From contig DJWJ01000004.1 of NCBI GenBank assembly GCA_002440965.1, forward strand, positions 1 through 18,574: a stretch of DNA of 18,574 nucleotides. The letters run 5' to 3'. The notes beneath the pieces are model-generated. The model saw nothing but the letters and a program-made list of their open reading frames with translations. It searched no databases and was not told the DNA's origin. Shown here one piece after another: positions 7,598-14,782 of the stretch. Each line of letters starts with the position of its first letter. Position 1 is the first letter of the stretch. The DNA comes from Candidatus Omnitrophica bacterium UBA6233 (GTDB taxonomy: Bacteria > Omnitrophota > Gorgyraeia > Gygaellales > Profunditerraquicolaceae). Made by a program: the position numbers and the translations under genes.

Positions 7598-8317
7598 ATG
7601 CAATATTTATACGGTCCGGTAAAATCGCGCAGGCTCGGAGTATCTCTGGGCATAAGCCTTACACCTTATAAGACTTGTGATTTCGATTGTATTTATTGCC
7701 AGTTGGGCAAGACCACTAATCTTACCGCCGAGAGAAAAGAATATATTGAGGTGAACCGGATTATCGGAGAATTTAAAACCTGGCTGGAGAATAATAATGA
7801 AGCTGCTCAAGGCCTTGGATATATCACTCTTTCCGGTTCAGGAGAGCCTACTTTAAACTCCGGGTTCGGCGAGTTAATCTCGGAAATAAAGAAAATAGCT
7901 TCATTAAAGGTGGCTGTTCTTACCAATGCGTCGCTGCTTTCGGATCCGGATATTCGCAGGCAGTTATGGCAGGCAGATTTAATTGTTCCTTCGTTGGATG
8001 CGGTAACGCAGGAGTTATTCGTTAAGGTTGACCGGCCGCTTGCGGGTATAAAAATAGAAGATGTCATTAACGGCCTTGTTGCTTTAAGAAAAGAATTCCG
8101 CGGAAAGATTTGGCTCGAGGTAATGCTTATAAAGGGCATTAATGACGATATCAGGCATATCCGTAAGCTAAAGGAAGTCATTGAGAGAATAAATCCCGAT
8201 AAGATACAGTTGAATTCTCCTGTGCGCACTACCGCCGATGCAGGCGTTCTCCCTGTAGCCAAAACCAAACTCAGGAAAATCAAGGAAATACTAGGAGAGA
8301 AGGTAGAAGTCTTTTAG
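7598..8317 (+). CDS. Radical SAM protein, COG0731 (TYW1-like/wyosine-type) family
   Basis: A 239-residue iron-sulfur enzyme. The 4Fe-4S/SAM motif is C27-x3-C31-x2-C34 (CDFDCIYCQLG). It is preceded by the family signature YGPVKSRRLGVSLGI, and followed by the SAM-binding segment ITLSGSGEPTLNSGFGE and by VLTNASLLSDPDIR. Bacterial COG0731 proteins are annotated as radical SAM proteins related to the tRNA-Phe wyosine enzyme TYW1, but lack its extra domains, and their reaction is not established. AAGGA lies only 2 nt before the ATG, which is tight. The stop codon is 1 nt before tRNA-Arg, so both may share a transcript. Family assignment is firm; the substrate is unknown. Confidence 0.88.
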   Translation: MQYLYGPVKSRRLGVSLGISLTPYKTCDFDCIYCQLGKTTNLTAERKEYIEVNRIIGEFKTWLENNNEAAQGLGYITLSGSGEPTLNSGFGELISEIKKIASLKVAVLTNASLLSDPDIRRQLWQADLIVPSLDAVTQELFVKVDRPLAGIKIEDVINGLVALRKEFRGKIWLEVMLIKGINDDIRHIRKLKEVIERINPDKIQLNSPVRTTADAGVLPVAKTKLRKIKEILGEKVEVF

Positions 8318-8318
8318 A

Positions 8319-8392
8319 GCGCCTGTAGCTCAACTGGATAGAGCGCTAGCCTTCGGAGCTAGGCGTTGCAGGTTCAACTCCTGCCAGGCGCA
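8319..8392 (+). tRNA. tRNA-Arg (anticodon UCG)
   Basis: A full cloverleaf: acceptor GCGCCTG/CAGGCGC, D-stem GCTC/GAGC, anticodon stem CTAGC/GCTAG with loop CTTCGGA (anticodon TCG), T-stem GCAGG/CCTGC with canonical loop TTCAACT, discriminator A. CCA is not encoded. It begins 1 nt after the radical SAM stop codon. Confidence 0.96.
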
Positions 8393-8431
8393 AAATGACA
8401 TTGATTTGGGCAATTTGGGCAATTTCTATTC

Positions 8432-8460
8432 TTGCAAATACTCAATTTTTAAGCTAGAAT
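8432..8460 (+). promoter_or_regulatory. Putative promoter of the glycine-zipper lipoprotein
   Basis: TTGCAA (8432-8437) and TAGAAT (8455-8460) are spaced by 17 nt, about 50 nt before the ATG at 8513. A short tandem duplication (TTTGGGCAA twice, around 8405-8422) lies just upstream. Inferred from hexamers only. Confidence 0.45.
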
Positions 8461-8512
8461 ATAAAAAATATAAAATCGTAATTTAATCTATTGATTCCGG
8501 GAGAATAAACAT

Positions 8513-8965
8513 ATGAAAAGATTTTATTCGTTATTGACTGTTTTAATTTTGGCATTAGTCATTTCCGGTTGTGAAACCAATAAGACAAGGATAGCCGAGG
8601 GCGCCGGGATTGGAGGAGCGGTAGGCGCTTTAGCCGGGGGGATAATCGGGCATCAAAGCGGCAGCGGCGTGGGGGGCGCTTTAATCGGAGGAGCGGTAGG
8701 CGCAGGAGCGGGAGCTTTGGTAGGCGCGCAGATCAATAAACCCAATGCCCAAGCAGCCCAATCTACCCAAGCTGTTCAGGTAGTATCTCCGCTTACTATT
8801 CAACAGGTTGTCGACTTAACCAAACAGGGCGCAACCGGTGATGATATTATCGCTAAAATCAAAGCTACAAATTCCAAATATTCCCTGACTCCGGATGATC
8901 TTAATTATCTTAGAAAACAGGGCGTAAGCCAACGGGTTATTGAAGCAATGCAGGCTGTTAAATAA
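8513..8965 (+). CDS. Glycine-zipper lipoprotein
   Basis: A 150-residue envelope protein. Residues 1-20 are a lipoprotein signal with lipobox ISG-C20, so the mature protein is acylated at C20. Residues ~30-80 are a double glycine zipper (GAGIGGAVGALAGG and GVGGALIGGAVGAGAGALVG), the membrane-inserting pattern seen in SlyB/17-kDa-type lipoproteins. The C-terminal ~55 residues (LTIQQVVDLTKQGATGDDIIAKIKAT...LRKQGVSQRVIEAMQ) form a small helical region repeating the pattern 'helix, x-QG-V/A-x-x-x-V/I-I'. The ATG is preceded by GGGAG. It probably sits in the outer membrane or periplasm; the precise function is unknown. It has its own promoter-like sequence and is flanked by tRNA genes. Confidence 0.85.
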   Translation: MKRFYSLLTVLILALVISGCETNKTRIAEGAGIGGAVGALAGGIIGHQSGSGVGGALIGGAVGAGAGALVGAQINKPNAQAAQSTQAVQVVSPLTIQQVVDLTKQGATGDDIIAKIKATNSKYSLTPDDLNYLRKQGVSQRVIEAMQAVK

Positions 8966-9025
8966 GATTCGGGTTATCAGGTTTAATTTGCACCTGCTGG
9001 AAGAAAAAGGAAAATAATTAATAGC

Positions 9026-9045
9026 CTGTTCCTAATTAGGAACAG
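9026..9045. repeat. Perfect 20-bp palindrome
   Basis: CTGTTCCTAA followed by its exact complement, with no loop, in the gap between the lipoprotein gene and tRNA-Lys. A perfect loopless palindrome suits a dimeric protein-binding site better than an RNA terminator, and there is no T-tract. Its role is unknown. Confidence 0.6.
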
Positions 9046-9068
9046 AATTCAAAGTTAGCAATAAATCA

Positions 9069-9141
9069 GGGCCATTAGCTCAATTGGCAGAGCAGGACAC
9101 TCTTAATGTCAAGGTCGTAGGTCCGACTCCTACATGGCCCA
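9069..9141 (+). tRNA. tRNA-Lys (anticodon CUU), with unusual bases
   Basis: The cloverleaf has acceptor GGGCCAT/ATGGCCC, D-stem GCTC/GAGC, anticodon loop CTCTTAA (anticodon CTT), T-stem GTAGG/CCTAC and discriminator A, with no encoded CCA. Two oddities are seen: the anticodon stem GGACA/TGTCA has a G-A mismatch at the 27-43 position, and the T-loop reads TCCGACT, so position 55 is C instead of the near-universal T. It is probably functional, but a degenerate copy cannot be excluded. Confidence 0.85.
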
Positions 9142-9205
9142 TAAATTAGGCCACAACTTACGTAAGGCCGCAAGGCCGACGTAAGTTGTGTGGCCGCGAA
9201 TTTAT
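9141..9205 (+). repeat. Long hairpin directly after tRNA-Lys
   Basis: Nested arms: ATAAATT/AATTTAT (9141-9147, 9199-9205), GGCCA/TGGCC, then a 10-bp CAACTTACGT/ACGTAAGTTG (9154-9163, 9179-9188), and an inner GGCC-GCAA-GGCC with a GNRA-type tetraloop. Two bases bulge on the right side. It abuts the tRNA's last base and has no T-tract of its own. It could be a processing or termination structure, or a mobile palindromic element inserted at the tRNA end. Confidence 0.65.
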
Positions 9206-9251
9206 CCCGAGCTTGTTTTAAAAATATTATTAGCGAGGGGGCAGAGTCAAT

Positions 9252-9282
9252 ATCCTCTAACATATAAGTTAGGGGATTTTTA
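9252..9282 (+). terminator. Rho-independent terminator
   Basis: ATCCTCTAAC (9252-9261) pairs with GTTAGGGGAT (9268-9277) over 10 positions with one G-U, has a 6-nt loop, and is followed by a run of five T. It would end the tRNA-Lys transcript before archease. Confidence 0.75.
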
Positions 9283-9306
9283 TTAGTATCTCCTGAGGAG
9301 TTAGGG

Positions 9307-9319
9307 TATAATTATCCCT
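9307..9319 (+). promoter_or_regulatory. Putative -10 box of the archease-rtcB operon
   Basis: A perfect TATAAT (9307-9312) lies 7 nt before the archease ATG, placing a predicted start at about 9319 and so an almost leaderless mRNA. The -35 side is weak (TTAGTA, 9283-9288). No Shine-Dalgarno sequence is seen before the ATG. Confidence 0.4.
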
Positions 9320-9736
9320 ATGGAAAATTACGAAGTTTTTGAGCATACCGCGGATATCGGTATCCGGGTAAAAGGCAAAGATCTGAAAGATCTATTTAAA
9401 AATGCAGGATTGGCCATATTCCGGATTTCCAGCCGAAAACAATTCACCAAAAATAAGAATCACGCCAATATAAACATAAAAATAAGTTCGGATAACTTGG
9501 AAAGCCTTTTTGTCGATTGGCTAAATGAATTGTTATCTTTATCTTCGGTCAGAGGATTAATATTCCATAGTATCAAGATAAATAAACTGGAAAATAATTC
9601 CATTGAGGCGGTTGCCGTAGGCAGCGATATAAATAATTATAAAGTAAATACCGAAATTAAAGCCGCTACCTACCATGAGCTTAAGGTAAAAGAGATAGAT
9701 GGCGGTTGGGCCGCAGAGGTGATCTTGGATGTCTGA
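9320..9736 (+). CDS. Archease, activator of the RNA ligase RtcB
   Basis: A 138-residue cytoplasmic protein. Archease helps RtcB undergo multiple turnover by promoting its guanylylation and metal loading. Family marks are the N-terminal FEHTADIGIRVKG with the metal-binding Asp, the central SLFVDWLNELLSL, and the C-terminal TYHELKVKEIDGGWAAEVILDV with its conserved His and Asp. Length is typical. The stop overlaps the rtcB start by 8 nt (ATGTCTGA), and the rtcB ribosome binding site GAGGTGATC (9716-9724) lies inside the archease gene, so translation of the pair is probably coupled. It starts behind a perfect TATAAT and lacks a Shine-Dalgarno sequence. Confidence 0.94.
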   Translation: MENYEVFEHTADIGIRVKGKDLKDLFKNAGLAIFRISSRKQFTKNKNHANINIKISSDNLESLFVDWLNELLSLSSVRGLIFHSIKINKLENNSIEAVAVGSDINNYKVNTEIKAATYHELKVKEIDGGWAAEVILDV

Positions 9737-12710
9737 GATTAATTTAGAGAAGATTGATGATTTTCGTTGGAAGATTCCCAAATCCTATAAACCCGGGATG
9801 AGGGTGCCGGGGATTATTTACGCCGACGAGAAATTATTAAAAGATATCCGCCAGGATAAAGCAATGGAGCAGGTGGCGAATGTCGCGTTCTTGCCTGGGA
9901 TTGTCAAAGCGTCGTTAGCTATGCCTGATATTCACTGGGGTTATGGTTTTCCAATCGGCGGAGTCGCGGCTACCGATATTGAAAATGGAGGGGTAGTTTC
10001 ACCTGGTGGAGTTGGCTTTGACATAAATTGCCTTTCCGGGAATTCCTATATTTGTAACGAGCTAGGTTATAAAATCCGCATTAAAGATTATGAAGATAAC
10101 TTAAATGAAAATAATTTGATTTGTATGAATTTTAACAAGAATAAAATTGAATGTTCACCGATAATAAGATTCTTAAAACAAAAACCACGCTCTATGGTTC
10201 TTAACATTACTACTGAGGCTGACAGGCAAATTACTGCTACAAGCGAGCACCCTTTTTATGCAAAAGATGGTATGAAACAGGCTGGTGAATTAGTTGAGGG
10301 TGAAGAAGTGGCTATTTATCCTTTTGAAGGAGTAATTTACGAAAAACCTGGTTCTGGCGTTGTAGTTAATAAACAAAAGATTGAAAAGCAGTTTCTAGAA
10401 TTAGGAAAAAGTCTGTGCGGAAATGCTTTTGAACAGATAATGAGTTGCCTTAATGCCAGGAGTTTGCTGCCATTAAGATATGATTCTGTCCAATTGCCGT
10501 ATCTTCTTAAGATTATGGGCTATTGTTTTGGGGATGGGACAATTTATTTCGCAGGAAAGGAAAAACAAGGTACTGTTTGTTTTTTTGGAGAAGAGAATGA
10601 TTTAAGAAAGATACAAGAAGATCTGCTTAAGATTGGTTTCAGCTCAGGAATATATTTCCGGGCTCGGCATCATAGGATAAAGACAATGTACGGTGTCTCC
10701 GAATTTAATCGTAGAGAAACTTGGCTTAAATGTTCTTCTAATTCTTTGGCTATTCTTCTGGCTGCTTTAGGTACGCCTGTAGGAAATAAATGCTATCAAT
10801 CATATGAATTGCCTGAATGGATATTAAAAGCGCGCCTTTGGCAGAAAAGATTGTTTCTGGCGGGTTTATTTGGAGCTGAATTATCAACTCCTTCCACTAT
10901 GACCGGCTACGGATATAATTTTTATTGCCCTACTCTTTCTATGAATAAAATTGCGTCTTCTCTTACTAGCGGTTATAGATTTCTACAAGCCATTGCTGAA
11001 TTGTTATCTGAGTTTGGCGTTTCTACTTATGCGATAAGCAAGAGGAAGGAATTTGTTAATGAACAAGGTTTAATTTCTTATCGTCTTAGATTAATGGCTG
11101 CAAGCCAGCCACAAAACCTTATTAACCTGTATAGCAAAATTAGCTTTGAATATAATGAGAAAAGAGCGTTTTTAGCAAATTGCGCAGTCGGCTACTTACA
11201 GTTTAGGAAGCAGGTTATCAAAGAGAGGCAGGAAGTAGCGGTTCTGGCTCCAGCGCTATATAATTCAGGAAATTGGGATAGGGAACAACTTTATGATTAT
11301 TTAACAAGCTCTTCTCATATTAGCCGTAGATTTATTGAACGTTCTTTGTATGAAAAGAGGAAGACAGGGCCAAGAATGTGGGGTAATGATTTAACCTTCG
11401 AAGAATATATTGAGATAAACACAAAGGGCTTAGGTTGTTCAGGAATGGTTTGGGAGCACGTTAAGTCTGTTTTGGACGCGAGATACGATGATTATGTTTA
11501 TGATTTTACCGTGGGCCATCCCGATCATAATTTTGTTGCCAATAATTTTGTTGTTTCAAATTGCGGCGTGCGCCTGCTCAAAACAAATTTACAATTTGAA
11601 GATGTAAAAGATAGATTAAGAGATTTAACCCACGCTTTATTTTCGGATGTTCCTTCGGGTGTCGGCGCTAAAGGAGATATTCGGGTAAGCGTCAAAGAAG
11701 AGAAGGAAATTTTAATTAAGGGCGCTAAGTGGGCAGTGGAGAAAGGTTTTGGAACTCAGGATGATCTGGATTGCACTGAAGAGCGGGGAGCGATTAGCGG
11801 CGCAGATCCGGAAGCGGTTTCTGAGCGCGCTTATGAAAGAGGAAAGGCGCAATCCGGGACATTAGGCAGCGGGAATCATTTTCTGGAAGTGCAAATGATC
11901 GATCAGCTTTACGATAGAAATGCTTGCGATGAGCTTAATCTTAATTTAGGACAAGTCACAGTAATGATCCACTCGGGTTCGCGCGGATTTGGTTATCAGG
12001 TTTGCGAAGATTATACCCGCAGCATGGTGCATTGCCTGACTAAATATGGCATTAATGTTCCTGATCGCCAGTTGGCTTCTGCGCCGGTAGATTCCGTAGA
12101 AGGAAAAGCTTATCTGGGAGCGATGAAATGCGCGGCTAACTACGCTTGGGCAAATCGTCAATGCCTGATGTATTTGACCCGGCTTACCTTTGAAAGAATA
12201 TTCAATCTTTCCTGGCAGAAGCTGGGGATGTTTTTAATTTATGATGTGGCGCATAATATCGCAAAAATAGAAAAGCATATTATAGATGGAAAAGAGAAAA
12301 CTTTATGCGTGCATAGAAAAGGAGCAACCCGGTCAATTCCTCCGGGACATCCGGATTTACCACAAAAGTATAAAAAAATAGGTCAACCGGTAATAATTCC
12401 CGGAGATATGGGGAGGAATTCATATTTACTTGTCGGGCAACCCGGCGCAGCCGAAACCTTCTATTCTGCTTGTCATGGTGCAGGCCGCCTAAAATCGCGC
12501 ACTGCCAGCGCCCGTTCTGAAAACGCAGATACTTTGTTGAAAGATTTGGAATCTCAAGGTATAATAGTCAAAGCTTCCGGCCGGGACACGATTATCGAAG
12601 AAGCGCCGCAAGCCTATAAGAATGTTAATGATGTGGTCGATGTTGTGCATAAAGCGGGCCTTGCCAAGCGGGTGTGTAGAATGAAACCGTTAGGAGTCAT
12701 TAAGGGGTAA
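9729..12710 (+). CDS. rtcB: RNA-splicing ligase RtcB precursor containing an intein
   Basis: RtcB joins 2',3'-cyclic phosphate (or 3'-phosphate) and 5'-OH RNA ends, using GTP and Mn2+. The precursor has 993 residues: N-extein 1-100, intein 101-611, C-extein 612-993. The spliced enzyme would be 482 residues, the normal size. The junction restores GGVGFDIN-CGVRLL, in which the Cys is the metal-binding catalytic residue. Other conserved parts are GTLGSGNHFLEVQ, MIHSGSRGFG, YDVAHNIAKIE (metal His), VHRKGATRSIPPG, and CHGAGRLKSR with the guanylylated His at 916 (405 after splicing). No frameshift or stop interrupts it. Activity should depend on protein splicing, because the intein separates the catalytic Cys region. 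It overlaps archease by 8 nt, and serS follows with 1 nt between them. Confidence 0.96.
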   Translation: MSEINLEKIDDFRWKIPKSYKPGMRVPGIIYADEKLLKDIRQDKAMEQVANVAFLPGIVKASLAMPDIHWGYGFPIGGVAATDIENGGVVSPGGVGFDINCLSGNSYICNELGYKIRIKDYEDNLNENNLICMNFNKNKIECSPIIRFLKQKPRSMVLNITTEADRQITATSEHPFYAKDGMKQAGELVEGEEVAIYPFEGVIYEKPGSGVVVNKQKIEKQFLELGKSLCGNAFEQIMSCLNARSLLPLRYDSVQLPYLLKIMGYCFGDGTIYFAGKEKQGTVCFFGEENDLRKIQEDLLKIGFSSGIYFRARHHRIKTMYGVSEFNRRETWLKCSSNSLAILLAALGTPVGNKCYQSYELPEWILKARLWQKRLFLAGLFGAELSTPSTMTGYGYNFYCPTLSMNKIASSLTSGYRFLQAIAELLSEFGVSTYAISKRKEFVNEQGLISYRLRLMAASQPQNLINLYSKISFEYNEKRAFLANCAVGYLQFRKQVIKERQEVAVLAPALYNSGNWDREQLYDYLTSSSHISRRFIERSLYEKRKTGPRMWGNDLTFEEYIEINTKGLGCSGMVWEHVKSVLDARYDDYVYDFTVGHPDHNFVANNFVVSNCGVRLLKTNLQFEDVKDRLRDLTHALFSDVPSGVGAKGDIRVSVKEEKEILIKGAKWAVEKGFGTQDDLDCTEERGAISGADPEAVSERAYERGKAQSGTLGSGNHFLEVQMIDQLYDRNACDELNLNLGQVTVMIHSGSRGFGYQVCEDYTRSMVHCLTKYGINVPDRQLASAPVDSVEGKAYLGAMKCAANYAWANRQCLMYLTRLTFERIFNLSWQKLGMFLIYDVAHNIAKIEKHIIDGKEKTLCVHRKGATRSIPPGHPDLPQKYKKIGQPVIIPGDMGRNSYLLVGQPGAAETFYSACHGAGRLKSRTASARSENADTLLKDLESQGIIVKASGRDTIIEEAPQAYKNVNDVVDVVHKAGLAKRVCRMKPLGVIKG
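10029..11561 (+). mobile_element. Intein with LAGLIDADG-type homing endonuclease, inserted in rtcB
   Basis: The 511-residue intein starts at Cys101 (block A CLSGNSYICNE). Block B has TSEHPFYAKDG with the T-x-x-H motif (H174 of the precursor). The endonuclease region has LKIMGYCFGDGTI (acidic D269) and LFLAGLFGAELS (acidic E384) as its two LAGLIDADG-like motifs. Block F is YDFTVGHPDHNFVANNF. It ends VVSN611 before Cys612. The penultimate residue is Ser rather than the usual His, a variation known in active inteins. All motifs and an open frame suggest it splices. Archaeal RtcB proteins are known to carry inteins, as I recall at this same conserved Cys. Confidence 0.93.
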
Positions 12711-12711
12711 A

Positions 12712-13980
12712 ATGCTAGATATAAAATTCATCAGGGAAAATCCGGAATTAGTCAAGCAAGCGTTAAAAAACCGCAATCTTAAACTGGATTTAGATGCCTT
12801 TATTAAGCTTGATAGTCAACGCCGGGAGATTCTGGGTAAGCTCGAGGATTTAAGGGCTAAGCGCAATAAAGCCAATGACGAAATCAGCGCTTTGCTTAAA
12901 GAAAAGAAAGACGCCAAAGATAAAATTGGTTCTATGAAGGCTGTTTCGGCTGAGATTAACCAGCTTGAAAATGAACTAAAAGAAATTGACGTCCAACTCG
13001 ATAAAATCATACTGACGATTCCGAATATCCCGCATTTATCTATTCCGGTGGGTGATCCGACGCAAAATACAGTTATGCGCAGCTGGGGAGAGAAGCGGAC
13101 ATTTAATTTTAAACCGCAAACGCACATAGATTTAGCTCAAAATTTGGATATCATTGATTTCAACCGCGCCACCAAGATTACCGGCTCGAATTTTATACTT
13201 TATAAAGGCTGGGGAGCCAAATTAGAGCGCGCGCTGATTAATTTTATGCTGGATTTGCATACCAGTAAGCACGGTTATACCGAAATCTTTCCGCCATTCT
13301 TGGTAAACCGGGCGTCGATGCTGGGCACAGGCCAACTGCCTAAATTGGAAGAAGATATGTATAAGCTAAAGGACGATGATTTATTTTTAATTCCTACTGC
13401 CGAAGTCCCGGTAACCAATATTTTCCGCGACGAAATTCTTGATGAAACTAAATTACCGGTTTATTATACTGCTTATACCGCTTGTTTCCGGAGAGAGGCG
13501 GGCACTTACGGAAAGGATACTCGCGGTTTAATTCGCGTGCATCAATTTGATAAAGTAGAGATGGTTAAATTCGTAAAACCGGAAGACTCTTACACTGAGT
13601 TGGAAAAATTAGTCGCAAACGCCGAAGAGGTTTTGCAGATTTTAGATATTCCTTACCGGGTATTGATGTTAGCGACGCAAGATTTAAGTTTTTCCGCGGC
13701 TAAATGTTATGATTTGGAAGCTTACGCTTCGGGTTTGGATAAGTGGCTGGAAGTTTCCAGCTGCAGCAATTTCGAAAGTTTTCAGGCCCGCCGGGCGAAT
13801 ATAAGATTCAGGAAGAAGGAAGACAGGAAGGTGGATTTTGTGCACACCTTGAATGGTTCGGGTATTGCTTTGGCGCGCACGATGGCCGCGATTTTAGAGA
13901 ATTACCAGCAGGAAGACGGTTCGATTTTAATACCTAAAGCCTTAAGGGGGTATCTAGATGGTAAAGACAGGATTTCCTAA
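12712..13980 (+). CDS. serS: Seryl-tRNA synthetase
   Basis: A class II aminoacyl-tRNA synthetase charging tRNA-Ser; 422 residues, the usual bacterial length. Residues 1-~105 form the N-terminal helical hairpin (long Lys/Glu-rich coiled coil, ~40-100) that holds the long variable arm of tRNA-Ser. The catalytic core has TAEVP at 229-233 (serine binding), motif 2 FRREAG-TYGKDTRGLIRVHQFDKVE from 259, and motif 3 NGSGIALARTMAAILENYQ at 381-399. The ATG lies 1 nt after the rtcB stop, with AAGGGG upstream, so it appears to belong to the archease-rtcB transcript. Two tRNA-Ser genes lie downstream in the window. Confidence 0.97.
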   Translation: MLDIKFIRENPELVKQALKNRNLKLDLDAFIKLDSQRREILGKLEDLRAKRNKANDEISALLKEKKDAKDKIGSMKAVSAEINQLENELKEIDVQLDKIILTIPNIPHLSIPVGDPTQNTVMRSWGEKRTFNFKPQTHIDLAQNLDIIDFNRATKITGSNFILYKGWGAKLERALINFMLDLHTSKHGYTEIFPPFLVNRASMLGTGQLPKLEEDMYKLKDDDLFLIPTAEVPVTNIFRDEILDETKLPVYYTAYTACFRREAGTYGKDTRGLIRVHQFDKVEMVKFVKPEDSYTELEKLVANAEEVLQILDIPYRVLMLATQDLSFSAAKCYDLEAYASGLDKWLEVSSCSNFESFQARRANIRFRKKEDRKVDFVHTLNGSGIALARTMAAILENYQQEDGSILIPKALRGYLDGKDRIS

Positions 13981-14674
13981 GAAGTGGTTAGAACCAAAAG
14001 CCGCTCCTGAATTAAAAGGAGAGCCTCGGGGAGACGTGGGAGGAGGTTCATCCAAGTCAGCTTGGATGTCCAATAAAATCTTCGATATTATTAAACTTAT
14101 TCTGGGGATATGTTTACTGCCTTTTGTTTATTCCTCGACGATATCTTTTTTGGCCCAGGTTTCTAATGTCGGAATATCACTGCAAAATTATTTTTGGTCA
14201 GGCGCGGTAACGCTGCTCATTGTTTATCTGTTTGTCTGGGAACCGGCAGTTATTTATGAAAAAGGCCATAAGCTTTTAGAAATTATCTTCAGTTTTTTTC
14301 AGCCTTTGGTAAAAGTGGCGCCTTATTTATTGCCGATCTACACAATTATCATATTTATCCTGTATTTATTCCTTTCTATTTTCATTCAGGGGCAGTGGTT
14401 TACGGAATACGCCATGTTTCTGTTCGGTTTTAGCACGGCGCTACACCTGGTGTTTGCGGCTAGGTCAATCCGTTCCAAAAAAGGAGATATACTGAAGAGT
14501 AATTATATCTTCGGTTTCTCTTTTATGTATATAATAAATCTTGGGTTAATTTCGCTTTTCTTTAGTTTCTTGTTCAGGGAATATTCTCTTGTCTGTTATT
14601 GTAACGAAACGTATTCCGCAGCCAGTTCAATTTTTAAGGCTGTATTTTCGCAGCTTTTTATGGTTAAGCCTTGA
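13958..14674 (+). CDS. Polytopic membrane protein of unknown function
   Basis: I do not recognise this family. The 238 residues begin with a ~36-residue hydrophilic, Pro/Gly/Lys-rich segment. About five or six hydrophobic segments follow: ~41-70, ~78-97, ~118-143, ~147-167 and ~178-208, plus a weaker one near the end (the KAVFSQLFMV tail). No enzyme motif is visible. The start at 13958 overlaps the serS end by 23 nt and has AAGGGGG a suitable distance upstream. A later Met (14066) would drop the hydrophilic leader but has no ribosome binding site. The stop codon touches tRNA-Ser(UGA), which starts at the next base, so this gene seems to lie inside a serS to tRNA-Ser transcript. Confidence 0.75.
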   Translation: MVKTGFPKKWLEPKAAPELKGEPRGDVGGGSSKSAWMSNKIFDIIKLILGICLLPFVYSSTISFLAQVSNVGISLQNYFWSGAVTLLIVYLFVWEPAVIYEKGHKLLEIIFSFFQPLVKVAPYLLPIYTIIIFILYLFLSIFIQGQWFTEYAMFLFGFSTALHLVFAARSIRSKKGDILKSNYIFGFSFMYIINLGLISLFFSFLFREYSLVCYCNETYSAASSIFKAVFSQLFMVKP

Positions 14675-14763
14675 GGTGGGGTGGCTGAGCGGTTGAAAGC
14701 GGCAGTCTTGAAAACTGTTGCGGGGAGTTCTCCCCGCCCTGGGTTCGAATCCCAGCCCCACCG
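14675..14763 (+). tRNA. tRNA-Ser (anticodon UGA)
   Basis: Class II cloverleaf of 89 nt: acceptor GGTGGGG/CCCCACC, anticodon stem GCAGT/ACTGT with loop CTTGAAA (anticodon TGA), a long variable arm (CGGGGAG-TT-CTCCCCG), canonical T-loop TTCGAAT and discriminator G. CCA is not encoded. It begins immediately after the stop codon of the membrane protein gene. Confidence 0.97.
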
Positions 14764-14782
14764 ATAATCAGGAAACAAAAAT

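Noticed and set aside
9075..9263. Open frame on the - strand across tRNA-Lys and the hairpin
   Set aside because: It is antisense to a tRNA (the CRSRTYDLDIKSVLLCQLS type of tail is a familiar artefact) and has no ribosome site or family match.
14596..14778. Open frame on the - strand across tRNA-Ser(UGA)
   Set aside because: Antisense to a tRNA; the GWDSNPGR string comes from the T-arm complement.
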